Positions 18,766-28,101 are shown, numbered from the stretch's first letter. The stretch: DNA of 64,000 bases from Chitinophaga caeni (GCF_002557795.1 NZ_CP023777.1:3915001-3979000); one strand, 5' to 3'. The notes: a model not told the origin generated them from the letters alone. A program made the numbers and translations.

Positions 18766-20052
18766 ATGGGTTCATCACAACAGAAATTTTATACTTCTCC
18801 CCTGGCAGTCATTAATCACTTAGTAAAGTGGACTTTATTAAGCATTCCCGTATCAGTAATTACCGGAAGCCTTGTTGCCTTATTTTTATGGTCACTGGAA
18901 GAAGCCACGCATTTACGTTACGAATTTCCCATATTGCTATGGGGCTTACCTGCCTCCGGTTTATTGATTTACTGGTTATATAAAATCGGTGGCAAAAATG
19001 CGGAAGCCGGCAATAATTTGGTAATTGATGAGATCCATAAACCGGGTGCGGGTGTACCCGCGCGAATGGCTCCGCTGGTACTAATAACTACGGTCATCAC
19101 CCATTTATTCGGCGGATCGGCAGGGCGTGAAGGAACCGCCGTTCAAATCGGCGGCAGCATGGCTGCCTGGGTAGCGAAGGTCTTTAAATTAGGCAACCAG
19201 GATGTAAAGATTATACTGATGTGCGGCGTAGCCGGCGGTTTCGGGGCCGTATTCGGGACGCCAGTTACCGGCGCCGTTTTCGCCTTGGAAGTATTAGCCA
19301 TCGGGAGTGTTCAATACATCGCTTTACTGCCATGCCTGATTACGAGCCTTTTTGCCAACTGGGTTTGCATTAGTTGGAACATCCACCATACGCAATACAA
19401 TATACTATTTGAAGGCAGCCACGATGAATGGATCCCTTATCTACATGTGGATGTATTATTAATCCTTAAAGTCGTGATAGCTTCTATCGCCTTTGGCCTG
19501 GCCAGTAATTTATTTGCTGTTTTGACCCATAATATTAAACATCTCTCTAAAAAATTTATTAAGAAAGCTTACCTCGTTCCAGTTGCCGGCGGCCTGGTTA
19601 TAATTTTGCTTACCTATCTAATTCAAACCACCGATTATAACGGGTTGGGCGTGTCCGGGCCATTCCCGGATAGCGTTAATATTGTTAATGCATTCCATGC
19701 CGGCAATGTAGAATATTATAGTTGGTTGTTAAAGTTAGTCTTTACGGCCATCACGTTGGGCATGGGCTTTAAAGGTGGGGAAGTCACCCCGTTATTTTTT
19801 ATCGGCGCCACCCTGGGAAATACCATGGCCTTATTGCTTGGAGCGCCGGTAGATTTGTTGGCTGCCGTTGGATTTATCGCCGTATTCGCCGGCGCTACCA
19901 ATACGCCGATAGCCTGTACATTGATGGGAATAGAATTATTTGGGGGCACACATCTCGTTTATTTCGCGATCGGATGTTTCACCGCTTATTATTTCAGTGG
20001 CCACACCGGTATTTATGCATCGCAAAAGAAATTGATGCAAAAAATCGTTTAA
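18766..20052 (+). CDS. CLC-F type fluoride/proton antiporter
   Basis: A 428-residue ClC-superfamily membrane protein without CBS domains. It carries the CLC-F variants of the anion-pathway motifs. GNNLV (residues 82-86) replaces the chloride-coordinating GSGIP. GREGT (120-124) contains the gating Glu E122 where chloride CLCs have GREGP. GGEVTP occupies the third helix-start region, where chloride CLCs have GxFxP. These changes are typical of fluoride-exporting CLC-F antiporters, which remove cytoplasmic fluoride using proton exchange. A fluoride riboswitch directly upstream independently supports the assignment. A weak GC-rich inverted repeat (20055-20074) follows the stop. The canonical ClC at 20600-22474 has different motifs and is not a close duplicate. 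Confidence 0.92.
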   Translation: MGSSQQKFYTSPLAVINHLVKWTLLSIPVSVITGSLVALFLWSLEEATHLRYEFPILLWGLPASGLLIYWLYKIGGKNAEAGNNLVIDEIHKPGAGVPARMAPLVLITTVITHLFGGSAGREGTAVQIGGSMAAWVAKVFKLGNQDVKIILMCGVAGGFGAVFGTPVTGAVFALEVLAIGSVQYIALLPCLITSLFANWVCISWNIHHTQYNILFEGSHDEWIPYLHVDVLLILKVVIASIAFGLASNLFAVLTHNIKHLSKKFIKKAYLVPVAGGLVIILLTYLIQTTDYNGLGVSGPFPDSVNIVNAFHAGNVEYYSWLLKLVFTAITLGMGFKGGEVTPLFFIGATLGNTMALLLGAPVDLLAAVGFIAVFAGATNTPIACTLMGIELFGGTHLVYFAIGCFTAYYFSGHTGIYASQKKLMQKIV

Positions 20053-20194
20053 AACCGGGTATTATTAAGCCCGGATATTATGAACAGGCATAGATTCGTT
20101 AATTAACAGGATAAGCCCAACTTGTTCGCCGAAAAATTGTTACTTTATTAGAGGAAACCCGATTTTCTTATCCCCTTCAAAAAAATGAGAGGTT

Positions 20195-20587
20195 ATGAAT
20201 GCTCCGTATATTCCACAAAATCATCAGCAGGTAATTCCTTACCTCATTTTACGGCAACCAACTAAGTTCCTGCTGTTTACCAAGGAAGTATTCGATGCTA
20301 AAGAACTGGATATTATCTACCATGAAGATAAGACTACTATAATGCATGCTGAAATCATGATCGGTGATTCCGTTATCATGTTCGCATCAACAACAGAACA
20401 GTATGCAGAACAAGTGGCCGGCCTATTTATATATGTAGATGATGCGGATGCCCGCTTCGAAAAAGCCTTGGCACATGGCGCTAGAAGCATCAAGGAACCA
20501 TCCGATGAATGCTATGGACGTAGTTCCGGCATACTTGATCCATGCGGGAATACTTGGTGGATCACGAAAGCAGAACCGCCAAGTTGA
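20195..20587 (+). CDS. VOC-family protein, PhnB-like
   Basis: A 130-residue glyoxalase/bleomycin-resistance superfamily protein of the PhnB-like type: IPYLILRQPTKFLLFTKEVFDAKELDI, then HAEIMIGDSVIMFAS, and a C-terminal YGRSSGILDPCGNTWWI. This subfamily is built from paired beta-alpha-beta-beta-beta modules. Substrate and metal dependence cannot be read from the sequence, and several members are annotated only by fold. It is followed after 12 bp by the convergent ClC-CBS gene. Confidence 0.8.
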   Translation: MNAPYIPQNHQQVIPYLILRQPTKFLLFTKEVFDAKELDIIYHEDKTTIMHAEIMIGDSVIMFASTTEQYAEQVAGLFIYVDDADARFEKALAHGARSIKEPSDECYGRSSGILDPCGNTWWITKAEPPS

Positions 20588-20599
20588 CGGGGAATATTA

Positions 20600-22474
20600 C
20601 TAATCTTCTTCGGTTTCATCACCGGAATATTGTTGCCACAAAGTGCGGTATTGATTAAGCAGTGCAGATTTCTGTAAGAACCCAACGGGTTTGCCATTTT
20701 TAACAACCGGAAGTAACCAAGCGTTGTGATGATCGAACTTCTCCATGATCCGGTTCACATCTTCTCCCACGTAAATTATTGCTGGCGGGACTTGCATTAC
20801 GTTCTTGATCGAAAGTTGTTCATACTTGGAATGATCAAAGATGTACGGCCGGATATTTTCCAGTGTTACATATCCTTGAAATATCCCCTTCTCATCCGTG
20901 ATCGCGATAAAAGGATAATTACTTTGTTCCAACAAGTTAATCAACTCTTTGAAAGGCGCTGAAATAACCATCTGGCCGAAAGTTGTTTGCATAAGCTTAG
21001 CAGCATTCAGCATGGAAGTGATATTCCGGTCATGCGTACGGGTGAAAATTTTTCCTTCCTCGGCCAGTTGTTTCAATTCCGGTGATACTTTCGAGAAACG
21101 TTTTACCACCACGAAAGAAACGCAGGCAACGATCATCAACGGTATAAATAAGTCGTACCCCGTGCTGGATTCAGCGATCAGGAATATGGCGGTCAAAGGG
21201 GCATACAACACGCCGCCCATCACGCCTGCCATCGCAACGATAACGAAATTCGTTACCGGCACATCTAACCCGATTAACTTGCATATTGAAGCGAAGAAAA
21301 ATCCGACAAAAGCGCCACCGAATAAGCTCGGGGCAAAGTTACCACCGTTACCACCGGCATTGATAGTAACTGAAGTTGCAATAGCCTTTAGTATAAATAC
21401 ACAACCAACGAATAATAAGATCAATGCATCATTGACATGTATATATTTAAAGAAACTATTTTCTATAATCCCGGCCATCCCATCGTTGGCCAACTGTTTA
21501 ACAGAAGAGTAGCCCTCACCGAACAAGGGTGGTAATGCCACGCATAGCAAGGATAATACGGCGCCGCCGATCATTGCCTTCTGTATAGAAGATACTTTCA
21601 GGCTTTTGAAGTAGTGTTCAATTTTACCGCCAATAACTACGAAATAACGGGCATACAGGCCGCACATTACACCGAGTATAATATAAAGCGGCACATTTTT
21701 ATAATCAAACGCCGTGCGGGATTCAAAGTGAAACAATGCATCTTCATGCAAGATGATCTTCGACAGTAAACTACCGCAAACGGCGGCCACGATCAAGGGA
21801 ATAAAATCGGAAAATACGATACCCGTTAAGAGGATTTCCACCGCGAACATCATCCCGGCAATCGGGGCATTGAAGGCGGCGGCGACTCCCGCCGTTGCAC
21901 CCGCGGCCAATAATAAGGTCCGTTCCTTATAATTAAGCTTATATGTTTGCGAATAATTCGAACCGATAGCGGCGCCCGTTACAGCCATAGGGCTTTCTAA
22001 ACCCGCCGATCCACCGAGGCCCACGGTAACCGCACTTTGCAATATCTGTGAAAACATTTTCACCCGCGGTACATTACTAGCATTCCTGGCAATTTCGTAT
22101 AAAATAGCAGGTATCCCTTTCCTAGCCTGCCCTTTAAAGAACCACTGTACCATCAAGGTGGTGAGTACGATACCTAGAAAGGGAAAAACGGCATAAAAGA
22201 ATAACTGTGTTCCGAAGTGAACTTTATGGCTGATAATATAGTGGATATAGTTAACCAGCATCTTGAGCGCTACACCGGCTAAGCCGGCAGTACAACCTAC
22301 TAATACCCCTGAAAGTAAAAGAAATTGGCTTCTGCTCATCTTGCTGTGAAGCCACATGAGTACGATCTCGTATTGCTTGGCTTTTTGAATAGAATATTTT
22401 TCAACGTCTCTCTTAAAGCGGTAGAAACTATGATATGCTTTAATTCTACTATATTTACCCACTATGTTGTTCAA
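20600..22474 (-). CDS. ClC-family chloride channel or antiporter with C-terminal CBS pair
   Basis: A 624-residue canonical ClC protein. Anion-pathway motifs are KGIP (region 1), GSAGLESP (region 2, Glu present) and GGNFAPSLFGG (region 3, the GxFxP type), with about ten or more hydrophobic helices. The last 130 residues form two CBS domains (MVISAPFKELINLLEQ..., and IKNVMQVPPAIIYVGEDVN...), which bind nucleotides in other ClCs. The start is uncertain: a TAG lies directly before the TTG at 22474, a GTG occurs at 22462, and the first ATG is at 22357 (codon 40), which would leave a short cytoplasmic tail. It is convergent to the VOC gene and distinct from the CLC-F antiporter nearby. Confidence 0.88.
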   Translation of the reverse strand: MNNIVGKYSRIKAYHSFYRFKRDVEKYSIQKAKQYEIVLMWLHSKMSRSQFLLLSGVLVGCTAGLAGVALKMLVNYIHYIISHKVHFGTQLFFYAVFPFLGIVLTTLMVQWFFKGQARKGIPAILYEIARNASNVPRVKMFSQILQSAVTVGLGGSAGLESPMAVTGAAIGSNYSQTYKLNYKERTLLLAAGATAGVAAAFNAPIAGMMFAVEILLTGIVFSDFIPLIVAAVCGSLLSKIILHEDALFHFESRTAFDYKNVPLYIILGVMCGLYARYFVVIGGKIEHYFKSLKVSSIQKAMIGGAVLSLLCVALPPLFGEGYSSVKQLANDGMAGIIENSFFKYIHVNDALILLFVGCVFILKAIATSVTINAGGNGGNFAPSLFGGAFVGFFFASICKLIGLDVPVTNFVIVAMAGVMGGVLYAPLTAIFLIAESSTGYDLFIPLMIVACVSFVVVKRFSKVSPELKQLAEEGKIFTRTHDRNITSMLNAAKLMQTTFGQMVISAPFKELINLLEQSNYPFIAITDEKGIFQGYVTLENIRPYIFDHSKYEQLSIKNVMQVPPAIIYVGEDVNRIMEKFDHHNAWLLPVVKNGKPVGFLQKSALLNQYRTLWQQYSGDETEED

Positions 22475-22599
22475 CTATTTTACCATGGTGAAAGAATACA
22501 TCAGAAGATGTTCGGGGCAAAGGTAATAAGTATACATATAAATGCCGCCTTAAAATGCCTTTAAAGTGAAAAACCGTTTACTGAATGACTCTAAACCAC

Positions 22600-22863
22600 T
22601 TAGTTCCAATCATATAGGTCATCTTCTCCACGCCAAGTTTTTTCAATCCGGCTACGGACCTTGGCGCTGAAGCCGATCAGTTCGATGTTGGGGCGTTCAT
22701 CTAATATGATTTTAATCGTGCCTTCCTCGTTCAGTAGAACTTCCTGGATAGGCTCTAATAAGGCGAACAGCAAACTCTTGCCATGTTCAGCCAATTGGTT
22801 CATCAAGGAATCTTCCAGGTGGAAAAATTCCCGGTTTTTGTAAGAATAGGTTACCCGGACCAT
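22600..22863 (-). CDS. Small uncharacterised protein (87 aa)
   Basis: An 87-residue protein that I do not recognise. It starts with ATG (MVRVTYSYKNREFFHLED), has no signal peptide or membrane span, and ends with the acidic, Trp-containing tail EKTWRGEDDLYDWN. Alternating hydrophobic residues suggest a compact alpha/beta fold. It stands alone between the ClC gene (125 bp away) and the divergent DPP-IV-like gene, with about 200 bp of AT-rich DNA upstream. Codon use looks like that of its neighbours, so it is likely a real gene. Confidence 0.6.
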   Translation of the reverse strand: MVRVTYSYKNREFFHLEDSLMNQLAEHGKSLLFALLEPIQEVLLNEEGTIKIILDERPNIELIGFSAKVRSRIEKTWRGEDDLYDWN

Positions 22864-23064
22864 AATTTTAGTTTTTCAATAGGACGCTTTATCGCTTAAA
22901 AATAACAAAAAAATAAATAACCAAAAAATTTAATACAAATTTATTTGAGTGATTTACAAGCATTTAGCAAAAAGTCGGCAAATGTAGCAAAAATTGTATA
23001 GCAATCAACTTGTTACATTATTTTAATCCATATTTTTACCCCTCACAAATTTTATGACGTACTT

Positions 23065-25260
23065 ATGCTTACAACAAGACGATTCTTTACTGCGACCTGC
23101 TGCATATTAATTTGTTTGTTCTCCGGATTACAGACTGTATCAGCCCAATTTGGCAGCCAACTGAAATGGACGGAAGATGGCGAAGGCTATTATAAAAATG
23201 AAAATGGGAACATCGTTGCTTACCAATTTAAGGATAATCAGAAAATAGCAATCATAGACAAGGAGGCTCTGACTCCCACCGGTGAAAATGAGCCATTGCC
23301 TATACGTGATTTTAGTTTTTCCGATGACCATAAAAAACTGTTGATATACACCAATACTAAGAAAGTTTGGCGATATGATACCAGGGGCGATTACTGGGTA
23401 CTGGATATCGCCAGTAAAAAATTGCATCAACTGGGCAAAGATTTACCGGCTTCCAGTTTGATGTTTGCTAAAATCAGCCCGGACGGTACCAAGGCAGCAT
23501 ATGTTAGCGAAGCCAATATTTACATGGAAGACCTGGCCTCCGGCAAGGTTACCGCACTTACCAAGGACGGTAGTAGACATTATATCTACGGTACTTTTGA
23601 CTGGGTTTACGAAGAAGAATTCGGCTGCCGTGACGGTTTCCGTTGGAGCCCGGATAGCAAATCCATCGCTTTCTGGCACCTAGACGCAAGGGAAACCAAA
23701 GATTTCCTGATGATTAATAATACAGATTCTTTATACTCTTTTACCATACCGGTTGAATACCCGATTACCGGCCAGAATCCTTCTGTTTGTAAAATCGGTA
23801 TAATCGATGTACAAACGAAACGGATCAACTGGATGCAAGTTCCGGGAGATGCTCAACAACATTATATTCCGCGCATGGAATGGATCCCGGGAACACAAGA
23901 AATCATCTTGCAACAATTATCCAGGAAACAGAACGAAAGCATATTATACGTTTGCAATACCAAAAACGGTGAAGCAAAACCAATCTACAAGGAACAAGAT
24001 GAGGCTTGGATAGATGTGAAATCCCGTTGGGACAATGACAATATCGCCGGCTGGGACTGGCTAGACAATGGTAAATCTTTTGTTTGGGTGACTGAAAAAG
24101 ACGGCTGGAGACATTTATACAAGGTTTCTATCGACGGTAAAAAAGAAGATTTGTTAACTCCCGGCGACTATGACGTGATCGATGTTGCGGCGGTAGATGA
24201 AAAAGGCAAACAAATATTTTTCCATGCCTCGCCAAACAATGCCACGCAAAAATATTTATACAAAGTATCCTTAAAAGGTAGCAAAGCACAAATGGTTAGT
24301 CCCGAAAATATGCCGGGAACCCATACTTACGTGATTAGCCCAGGCGCCAAATACGCCAGGCATAGTTTTCAAAATCATTACTTCCCAACAAGTGTTGAAA
24401 CCATTGATTTGAAAAACAACAAGGTAATCGGCCCATCCATTATGGAGAAGTTTGCCAAGGTGACCGCGCCGAGTAACATAGAATTTTTCCAAGTCACGAC
24501 GGAAGACGGCGTTACCCTGGATGGTTGGATCAACAAACCTAAAGACTTTGATGCTACCAAGAAATATCCCGTTGTATTTTATGTTTACGGCGAGCCCGCT
24601 GCTTGCACCGTAACCGATACTTATTACTCAACCCTGAACTTCTTGTACAGGGGCAATTTGCAAGCTGATGGCTATATCTCCATATCGCTGGATAACCGCG
24701 GCACCCCTGCGCCTAAAGGCCGCGCTTGGAGAAAAAGCATCTATCGCAATATTGGATATATCAATGCTAGGGATCAAGCCATGGCTACGAAGAAAATTTG
24801 TGAATGGCCTTTTATCGATAAAGACAGGATTGCCGTTTGGGGATGGAGCGGTGGCGGTTCCATGACACTAAACCTAATGTTCCAATACCCGCAAATTTAT
24901 AAAACCGGTATAGCGATCGCAGCAGTTACCAACCTGTTGACTTATGACAATATTTACCAGGAAAGGTATATGGGCTTACCGCAAGAAACGATGAGCGATT
25001 ATATGAAAGGCTCCCCTATCACCTATGCTAAAAACTTGCAAGGAAACTTATTATTTATACATGGAACGGGTGATGATAATGTTCACTATGCCAATGCGGA
25101 AATGCTGATCAATGAACTGGTAAAACACAATAAGCAATTCCAGATGATGAGTTACCCGAACAGGACGCACAGCATCAATGAAGGACCGGGCACCTCTGCG
25201 CATTTATCACAATTATACACCAACTATCTCCGTTCGCATCTTGAGCCGGGAGGAAAATAG
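23065..25260 (+). CDS. Secreted dipeptidyl peptidase IV-like serine protease (S9)
   Basis: A 731-residue S9 family protein. The N-terminus is a signal peptide (a basic start, then a hydrophobic stretch to SAQF at about residue 28), so it is periplasmic or outer-membrane associated. A DPPIV_N beta-propeller spans about residues 80-440, including the WVYEEEFG motif that holds substrate N-termini in DPP-IV enzymes. The C-terminal alpha/beta-hydrolase domain has nucleophile S595 in GWSGGGS, an acidic residue in HGTGDDNVHY (about D670/D671) and H702 in NRTHSINEG. DPP-IV cleaves X-Pro or X-Ala dipeptides from peptide N-termini, which would support peptide nutrition. It has its own strong terminator. 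Confidence 0.93.
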   Translation: MLTTRRFFTATCCILICLFSGLQTVSAQFGSQLKWTEDGEGYYKNENGNIVAYQFKDNQKIAIIDKEALTPTGENEPLPIRDFSFSDDHKKLLIYTNTKKVWRYDTRGDYWVLDIASKKLHQLGKDLPASSLMFAKISPDGTKAAYVSEANIYMEDLASGKVTALTKDGSRHYIYGTFDWVYEEEFGCRDGFRWSPDSKSIAFWHLDARETKDFLMINNTDSLYSFTIPVEYPITGQNPSVCKIGIIDVQTKRINWMQVPGDAQQHYIPRMEWIPGTQEIILQQLSRKQNESILYVCNTKNGEAKPIYKEQDEAWIDVKSRWDNDNIAGWDWLDNGKSFVWVTEKDGWRHLYKVSIDGKKEDLLTPGDYDVIDVAAVDEKGKQIFFHASPNNATQKYLYKVSLKGSKAQMVSPENMPGTHTYVISPGAKYARHSFQNHYFPTSVETIDLKNNKVIGPSIMEKFAKVTAPSNIEFFQVTTEDGVTLDGWINKPKDFDATKKYPVVFYVYGEPAACTVTDTYYSTLNFLYRGNLQADGYISISLDNRGTPAPKGRAWRKSIYRNIGYINARDQAMATKKICEWPFIDKDRIAVWGWSGGGSMTLNLMFQYPQIYKTGIAIAAVTNLLTYDNIYQERYMGLPQETMSDYMKGSPITYAKNLQGNLLFIHGTGDDNVHYANAEMLINELVKHNKQFQMMSYPNRTHSINEGPGTSAHLSQLYTNYLRSHLEPGGK

Positions 25261-25284
25261 AATTATTTATATAAAGAATATTTT

Positions 25285-25318
25285 GCAAGGAAGGCCGCAT
25301 GGTCTTCCTTGCCTTTTT
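25285..25318 (+). terminator. Terminator of the DPP-IV-like gene
   Basis: A 12-bp stem (25285-25296 with 25301-25312, one G-T pair; outer arms GCAAGGAAG and CTTCCTTGC) closes the loop GCAT and is followed by CTTTTT. It starts 24 bp after the stop codon. Confidence 0.88.
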
Positions 25319-25354
25319 ATTTGAAAAGCATCCAGGACAAAAAAGCAAAGAAAT

Positions 25355-25689
25355 CATTGTTGTCCGATTAAAATTGATTCAAGTTTTGCTGTATTCCTTG
25401 CCAGTTATGGAATACCAGCTAAGGATGATATGTTCCACGTACGGGGTAGCTCCCCCAAGAAAACAAGAATGCTCCGCACTGTTGATAGCGAACGAAAGCC
25501 TGGTGAAACAGTAGTACAAACGCTCCATCGGGCGATCAAATTGGCGGCCGTAATGGCCAATTTGTGCCCTTTTTTGGTGCTTTTTTGGGCAAGCAAAAAA
25601 GTACAAGAAACGGGCAGATGGGCATTGAGTCGAACCTTTAACGGAGATCGTTGTTCTTCCACATTGAAAATTTAGTCGGACAACAATGT
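25355..25689 (+). mobile_element. MITE-like element, copy 1 (335 bp, 8-bp target duplication)
   Basis: Bounded by CATTGTTGTCCGATTAAA (25355-25372) and TTTAGTCGGACAACAATG (25671-25688), inverted repeats matching at 17 of 18 positions. The direct repeat AAAGAAAT flanks it on both sides (25347-25354 and 25690-25697), a likely target-site duplication. A second copy lies inverted at 58449-58764. Identical blocks include 25594-25620 with 58515-58541 (27 nt) and 25546-25569 with 58562-58585 (24 nt). A central dyad CAAATTGGC/GCCAATTTG occurs at 25537-25564. No convincing coding frame is shared, so transposition would need a transposase supplied from elsewhere. Confidence 0.85.
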
Positions 25690-25841
25690 AAAGAAATAAA
25701 AAACCAGGAATCTAAAATTTGATTACGGTGAATAGCGCGGAACATTCCCTGTTCCATGCAATTACATTCAAATAGTTTTAAAGGAAAATACCTGTAAATC
25801 GATTAACTTTGGCCACTCGAAACATATTAAATAGCAGCAAG

Positions 25842-26237
25842 ATGGATAAAAGCAAAATCGCGACAATACTAGGTGGAATTTTAGTGATAATCTCTGCATT
25901 TTTACCTTGGCTAACAATAGAAAGCATCCATACTACTATTACAGGATTACATTCACCGGGCACCAGCTTCGGGGAACCGGGTAAGTTGAACATTGCCTTG
26001 GCGATCGTGATGATCATTTTAGCATTCATCAAGCAAAATATCCCGACAAAAATAAACCTGTTCGTCGGCGGATTTTTATTCGCTTGGACTTTCCGGAATT
26101 TCTTAATGTATTCCCGTTGCGAAATGGGGGAATGCCCTCACCGCGAAATCGGCTTGTTTCTTTCAATTATCGCAGCGGCCATCGCCATGGCGGGTATTCT
26201 ATTTACCAAGACCATTCCATCAAAAAGCGAGGGATAA
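25842..26237 (+). CDS. Small four-span membrane protein of unknown function
   Basis: A 131-residue protein with about four hydrophobic spans (near residues 5-25, 48-62, 68-84 and 104-122). One extracytoplasmic or cytoplasmic loop holds CEMGECPHREIG, with two cysteines five residues apart and a nearby His, which might bind a metal or form a disulfide. I do not recognise the family. The frame opens with a TTG at 25809, but the ATG at 25842 follows a purine-rich AGCAGCAAG and begins directly before the first span. A TAnnTTTG-type -7 element (TAACTTTG, 25804-25811) lies just upstream. The 3' end overlaps the convergent VIT-like gene by 18 bp. Confidence 0.6.
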   Translation: MDKSKIATILGGILVIISAFLPWLTIESIHTTITGLHSPGTSFGEPGKLNIALAIVMIILAFIKQNIPTKINLFVGGFLFAWTFRNFLMYSRCEMGECPHREIGLFLSIIAAAIAMAGILFTKTIPSKSEG

Positions 26238-26858
26238 AGCATAACTGGCAAATAAGACTAGCGCCCCGATAAAAATATTTCTAGCTAAAATGGGAATTAT
26301 CTTTGACTTCGTCAAGCTGGACTTGGTAAATGCAAACCAAGTAATGGCCACTACACAAAGTATTATACTATAGCTTGAAGCGGAGTTGAAGTTTTCATCC
26401 ATGAAGTAAGGAGCCATCGGGACTAAACCTCCGGCCATGAAAAATATGCCGGTAAAAAAAGCGCTTCTCAATGCATGCCATAGGCTATAATCGGCCAAGG
26501 TGACCCTTTCATCAACCAGTACCTGTTGCCATTTCTGTTCATCCTTCTGCATTTCCGATGCGATATGATCAATCGTTTGGTTGTTAATATCAAGATTCTC
26601 CAACTTTTCCTTCTCCCCGGTAGTCAACAACCCATCATCTTCCGAACCTTTATTAGCGCGGTACATCGCGATCGCGATAATAATCGTGGCGATCAATAAA
26701 AAGGTCAAGTTAATATTATAAAAAGATTGCACGGTAAGTTCTTTACCGTGCAATAGTTGCGTTAAAAACAAGAAAAGTAATAAGCCATCAGGGAAACCGA
26801 TAAAGAAATCAGTTTTCCAACCGCTGCTTCGTATGGCCTTCCTAGGTCTACTTGTCAT
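26220..26858 (-). CDS. VIT/CCC1-like metal transporter family protein
   Basis: A 212-residue membrane protein resembling the vacuolar iron transporter (VIT1/CCC1) family. GFPDGLLLFLFL in the first span recalls the family G-x-x-D-G motif, and FFTGIFFMAGGLVPMAPYF recalls the G-a-l-v-P motif of the third or fourth span. Between spans two and three lies an acidic, charged cytoplasmic segment (about 75-125), where the metal-binding helices of VIT proteins lie. Family members move Fe(II) or Mn(II) out of the cytoplasm. The match is divergent, so substrate is uncertain. It follows rocD on the opposite end: 7 bp separate it from the ornithine aminotransferase gene downstream-to-upstream on the same strand. 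Confidence 0.65.
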   Translation of the reverse strand: MTSRPRKAIRSSGWKTDFFIGFPDGLLLFLFLTQLLHGKELTVQSFYNINLTFLLIATIIIAIAMYRANKGSEDDGLLTTGEKEKLENLDINNQTIDHIASEMQKDEQKWQQVLVDERVTLADYSLWHALRSAFFTGIFFMAGGLVPMAPYFMDENFNSASSYSIILCVVAITWFAFTKSSLTKSKIIPILARNIFIGALVLFASYALSLAF

Positions 26859-26865
26859 AAATTAT

Positions 26866-28101
26866 TTAATCAAGAATTTTCAAACTATTGCCGATGATAG
26901 CAACGCAATCTTTTATTTGATCCGCGGTAATAATTAATGGCGGTGCAAAGCGAATTTTGTCACCATGCGTCGGTTTCGCCAAAAGCCCTTGTTCTTTCAG
27001 TTCCATGCATAAATCCCACGCAGCTTCCTTGTTGGCATGATCGATCACGATGGCATTCAATAAGCCTTTACCTCGAACTAAAGAAATATACTTGGAGTTC
27101 AGTTCTTCCAAACCTTTCCTCAATAAAATCCCCATCTCGTATGCATTTTCGGCCATTCTACCCGTTTTCAGAACTTCTAATGACTTCATTGCCACGGCGC
27201 AGGCTAATGGATTTCCGCCATAAGTGGATCCATGTTCCCCCGGTTTAATGGTCAACATGATTTCATCATCAGCCAAAACGGCTGCGATCGGCAATGTTCC
27301 GCCAGACAATGCCTTCCCAAGGATCAATATATCAGGCCTTACAGACTCGTAATCACAATACAGCATCTTACCTGTACGGGCAAGGCCGGATTGAATTTCA
27401 TCTGCAATCATGAGCACGTTAGCATCGGAACAATATTGTCTTACTTTAGCAAGATACCCGTCATCTGGCACCACTACGCCTGCCTCGCCCTGGATGGGCT
27501 CTACCAGGAAACCGGCTACATTTTTATCCTGCAAGGCTTTTTCCAACGCCGGTAAATCATTGTACGGAATTATTTCATACCCTTCCATATAGGGCCCGAA
27601 ATTAGCTTTGGCAACCGGGTCGGTGCTGAAGGATATAACGTTCAAAGTTCTACCGTGAAAATTGTTCTCACATACTATTATTTTCGCTTTATCAGCAGGG
27701 ATACCTTTTACCTCGTAAGCCCATTTGCGGCACAATTTCAGGGCGGTTTCCACACCCTCTACCCCTGTATTCATCGGTAATACCTTATCATAGCCGAAAT
27801 ATTGCGTAATATATTGTGCATATTCACCTAACAGGTCACTATGAAAGGCGCGCGATGTCAAGGTAAGCTTGCTGGCTTGGTTAATCAAGGCTTTTATGAT
27901 TTCCGGATGACAATGCCCCTGGTTAACAGCAGAATATCCCGAAAGGAAATCATAATACCGCTTCCCGTCCACATCCCAAACGAAAACGCCCTCCCCTTTA
28001 TCTAGTACAACCGGCAAAGGATGGTAATTATGCGCTCCGTATAAATCTTCTAAGGATAAATAATGTTGCGTTTTCTTGCTCGCTGTATAACTTGGTACCA
28101 T
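26866..28101 (-). CDS. rocD: Ornithine--oxo-acid transaminase
   Basis: A 411-residue class III aminotransferase of the ornithine aminotransferase type. Motifs include [56 protein letters not shown] and the PLP lysine in [17 protein letters not shown], followed by [15 protein letters not shown]. It converts L-ornithine and 2-oxoglutarate to glutamate-5-semialdehyde and glutamate, linking arginine, proline and glutamate metabolism in the cytosol. Its length is typical. It is read in the same direction as the VIT-like gene, 7 bp upstream of that gene's start, so they may share a transcript. Confidence 0.93.
   Translation of the reverse strand: MVPSYTASKKTQHYLSLEDLYGAHNYHPLPVVLDKGEGVFVWDVDGKRYYDFLSGYSAVNQGHCHPEIIKALINQASKLTLTSRAFHSDLLGEYAQYITQYFGYDKVLPMNTGVEGVETALKLCRKWAYEVKGIPADKAKIIVCENNFHGRTLNVISFSTDPVAKANFGPYMEGYEIIPYNDLPALEKALQDKNVAGFLVEPIQGEAGVVVPDDGYLAKVRQYCSDANVLMIADEIQSGLARTGKMLYCDYESVRPDILILGKALSGGTLPIAAVLADDEIMLTIKPGEHGSTYGGNPLACAVAMKSLEVLKTGRMAENAYEMGILLRKGLEELNSKYISLVRGKGLLNAIVIDHANKEAAWDLCMELKEQGLLAKPTHGDKIRFAPPLIITADQIKDCVAIIGNSLKILD

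Noticed and set aside
20949..21512. 187-codon + strand open frame inside the ClC-CBS gene
   Set aside because: Antisense to conserved ClC helices; the apparent product is a low-quality, Pro/Asn-rich string without domain features.
25379..25675. Short open frames within MITE copy 1 (both strands)
   Set aside because: The frames are not preserved in copy 2, where insertions and deletions shift them. Similar peptide fragments (for example QKRAQIGHYG) come from conserved nucleotides, not from a conserved protein.
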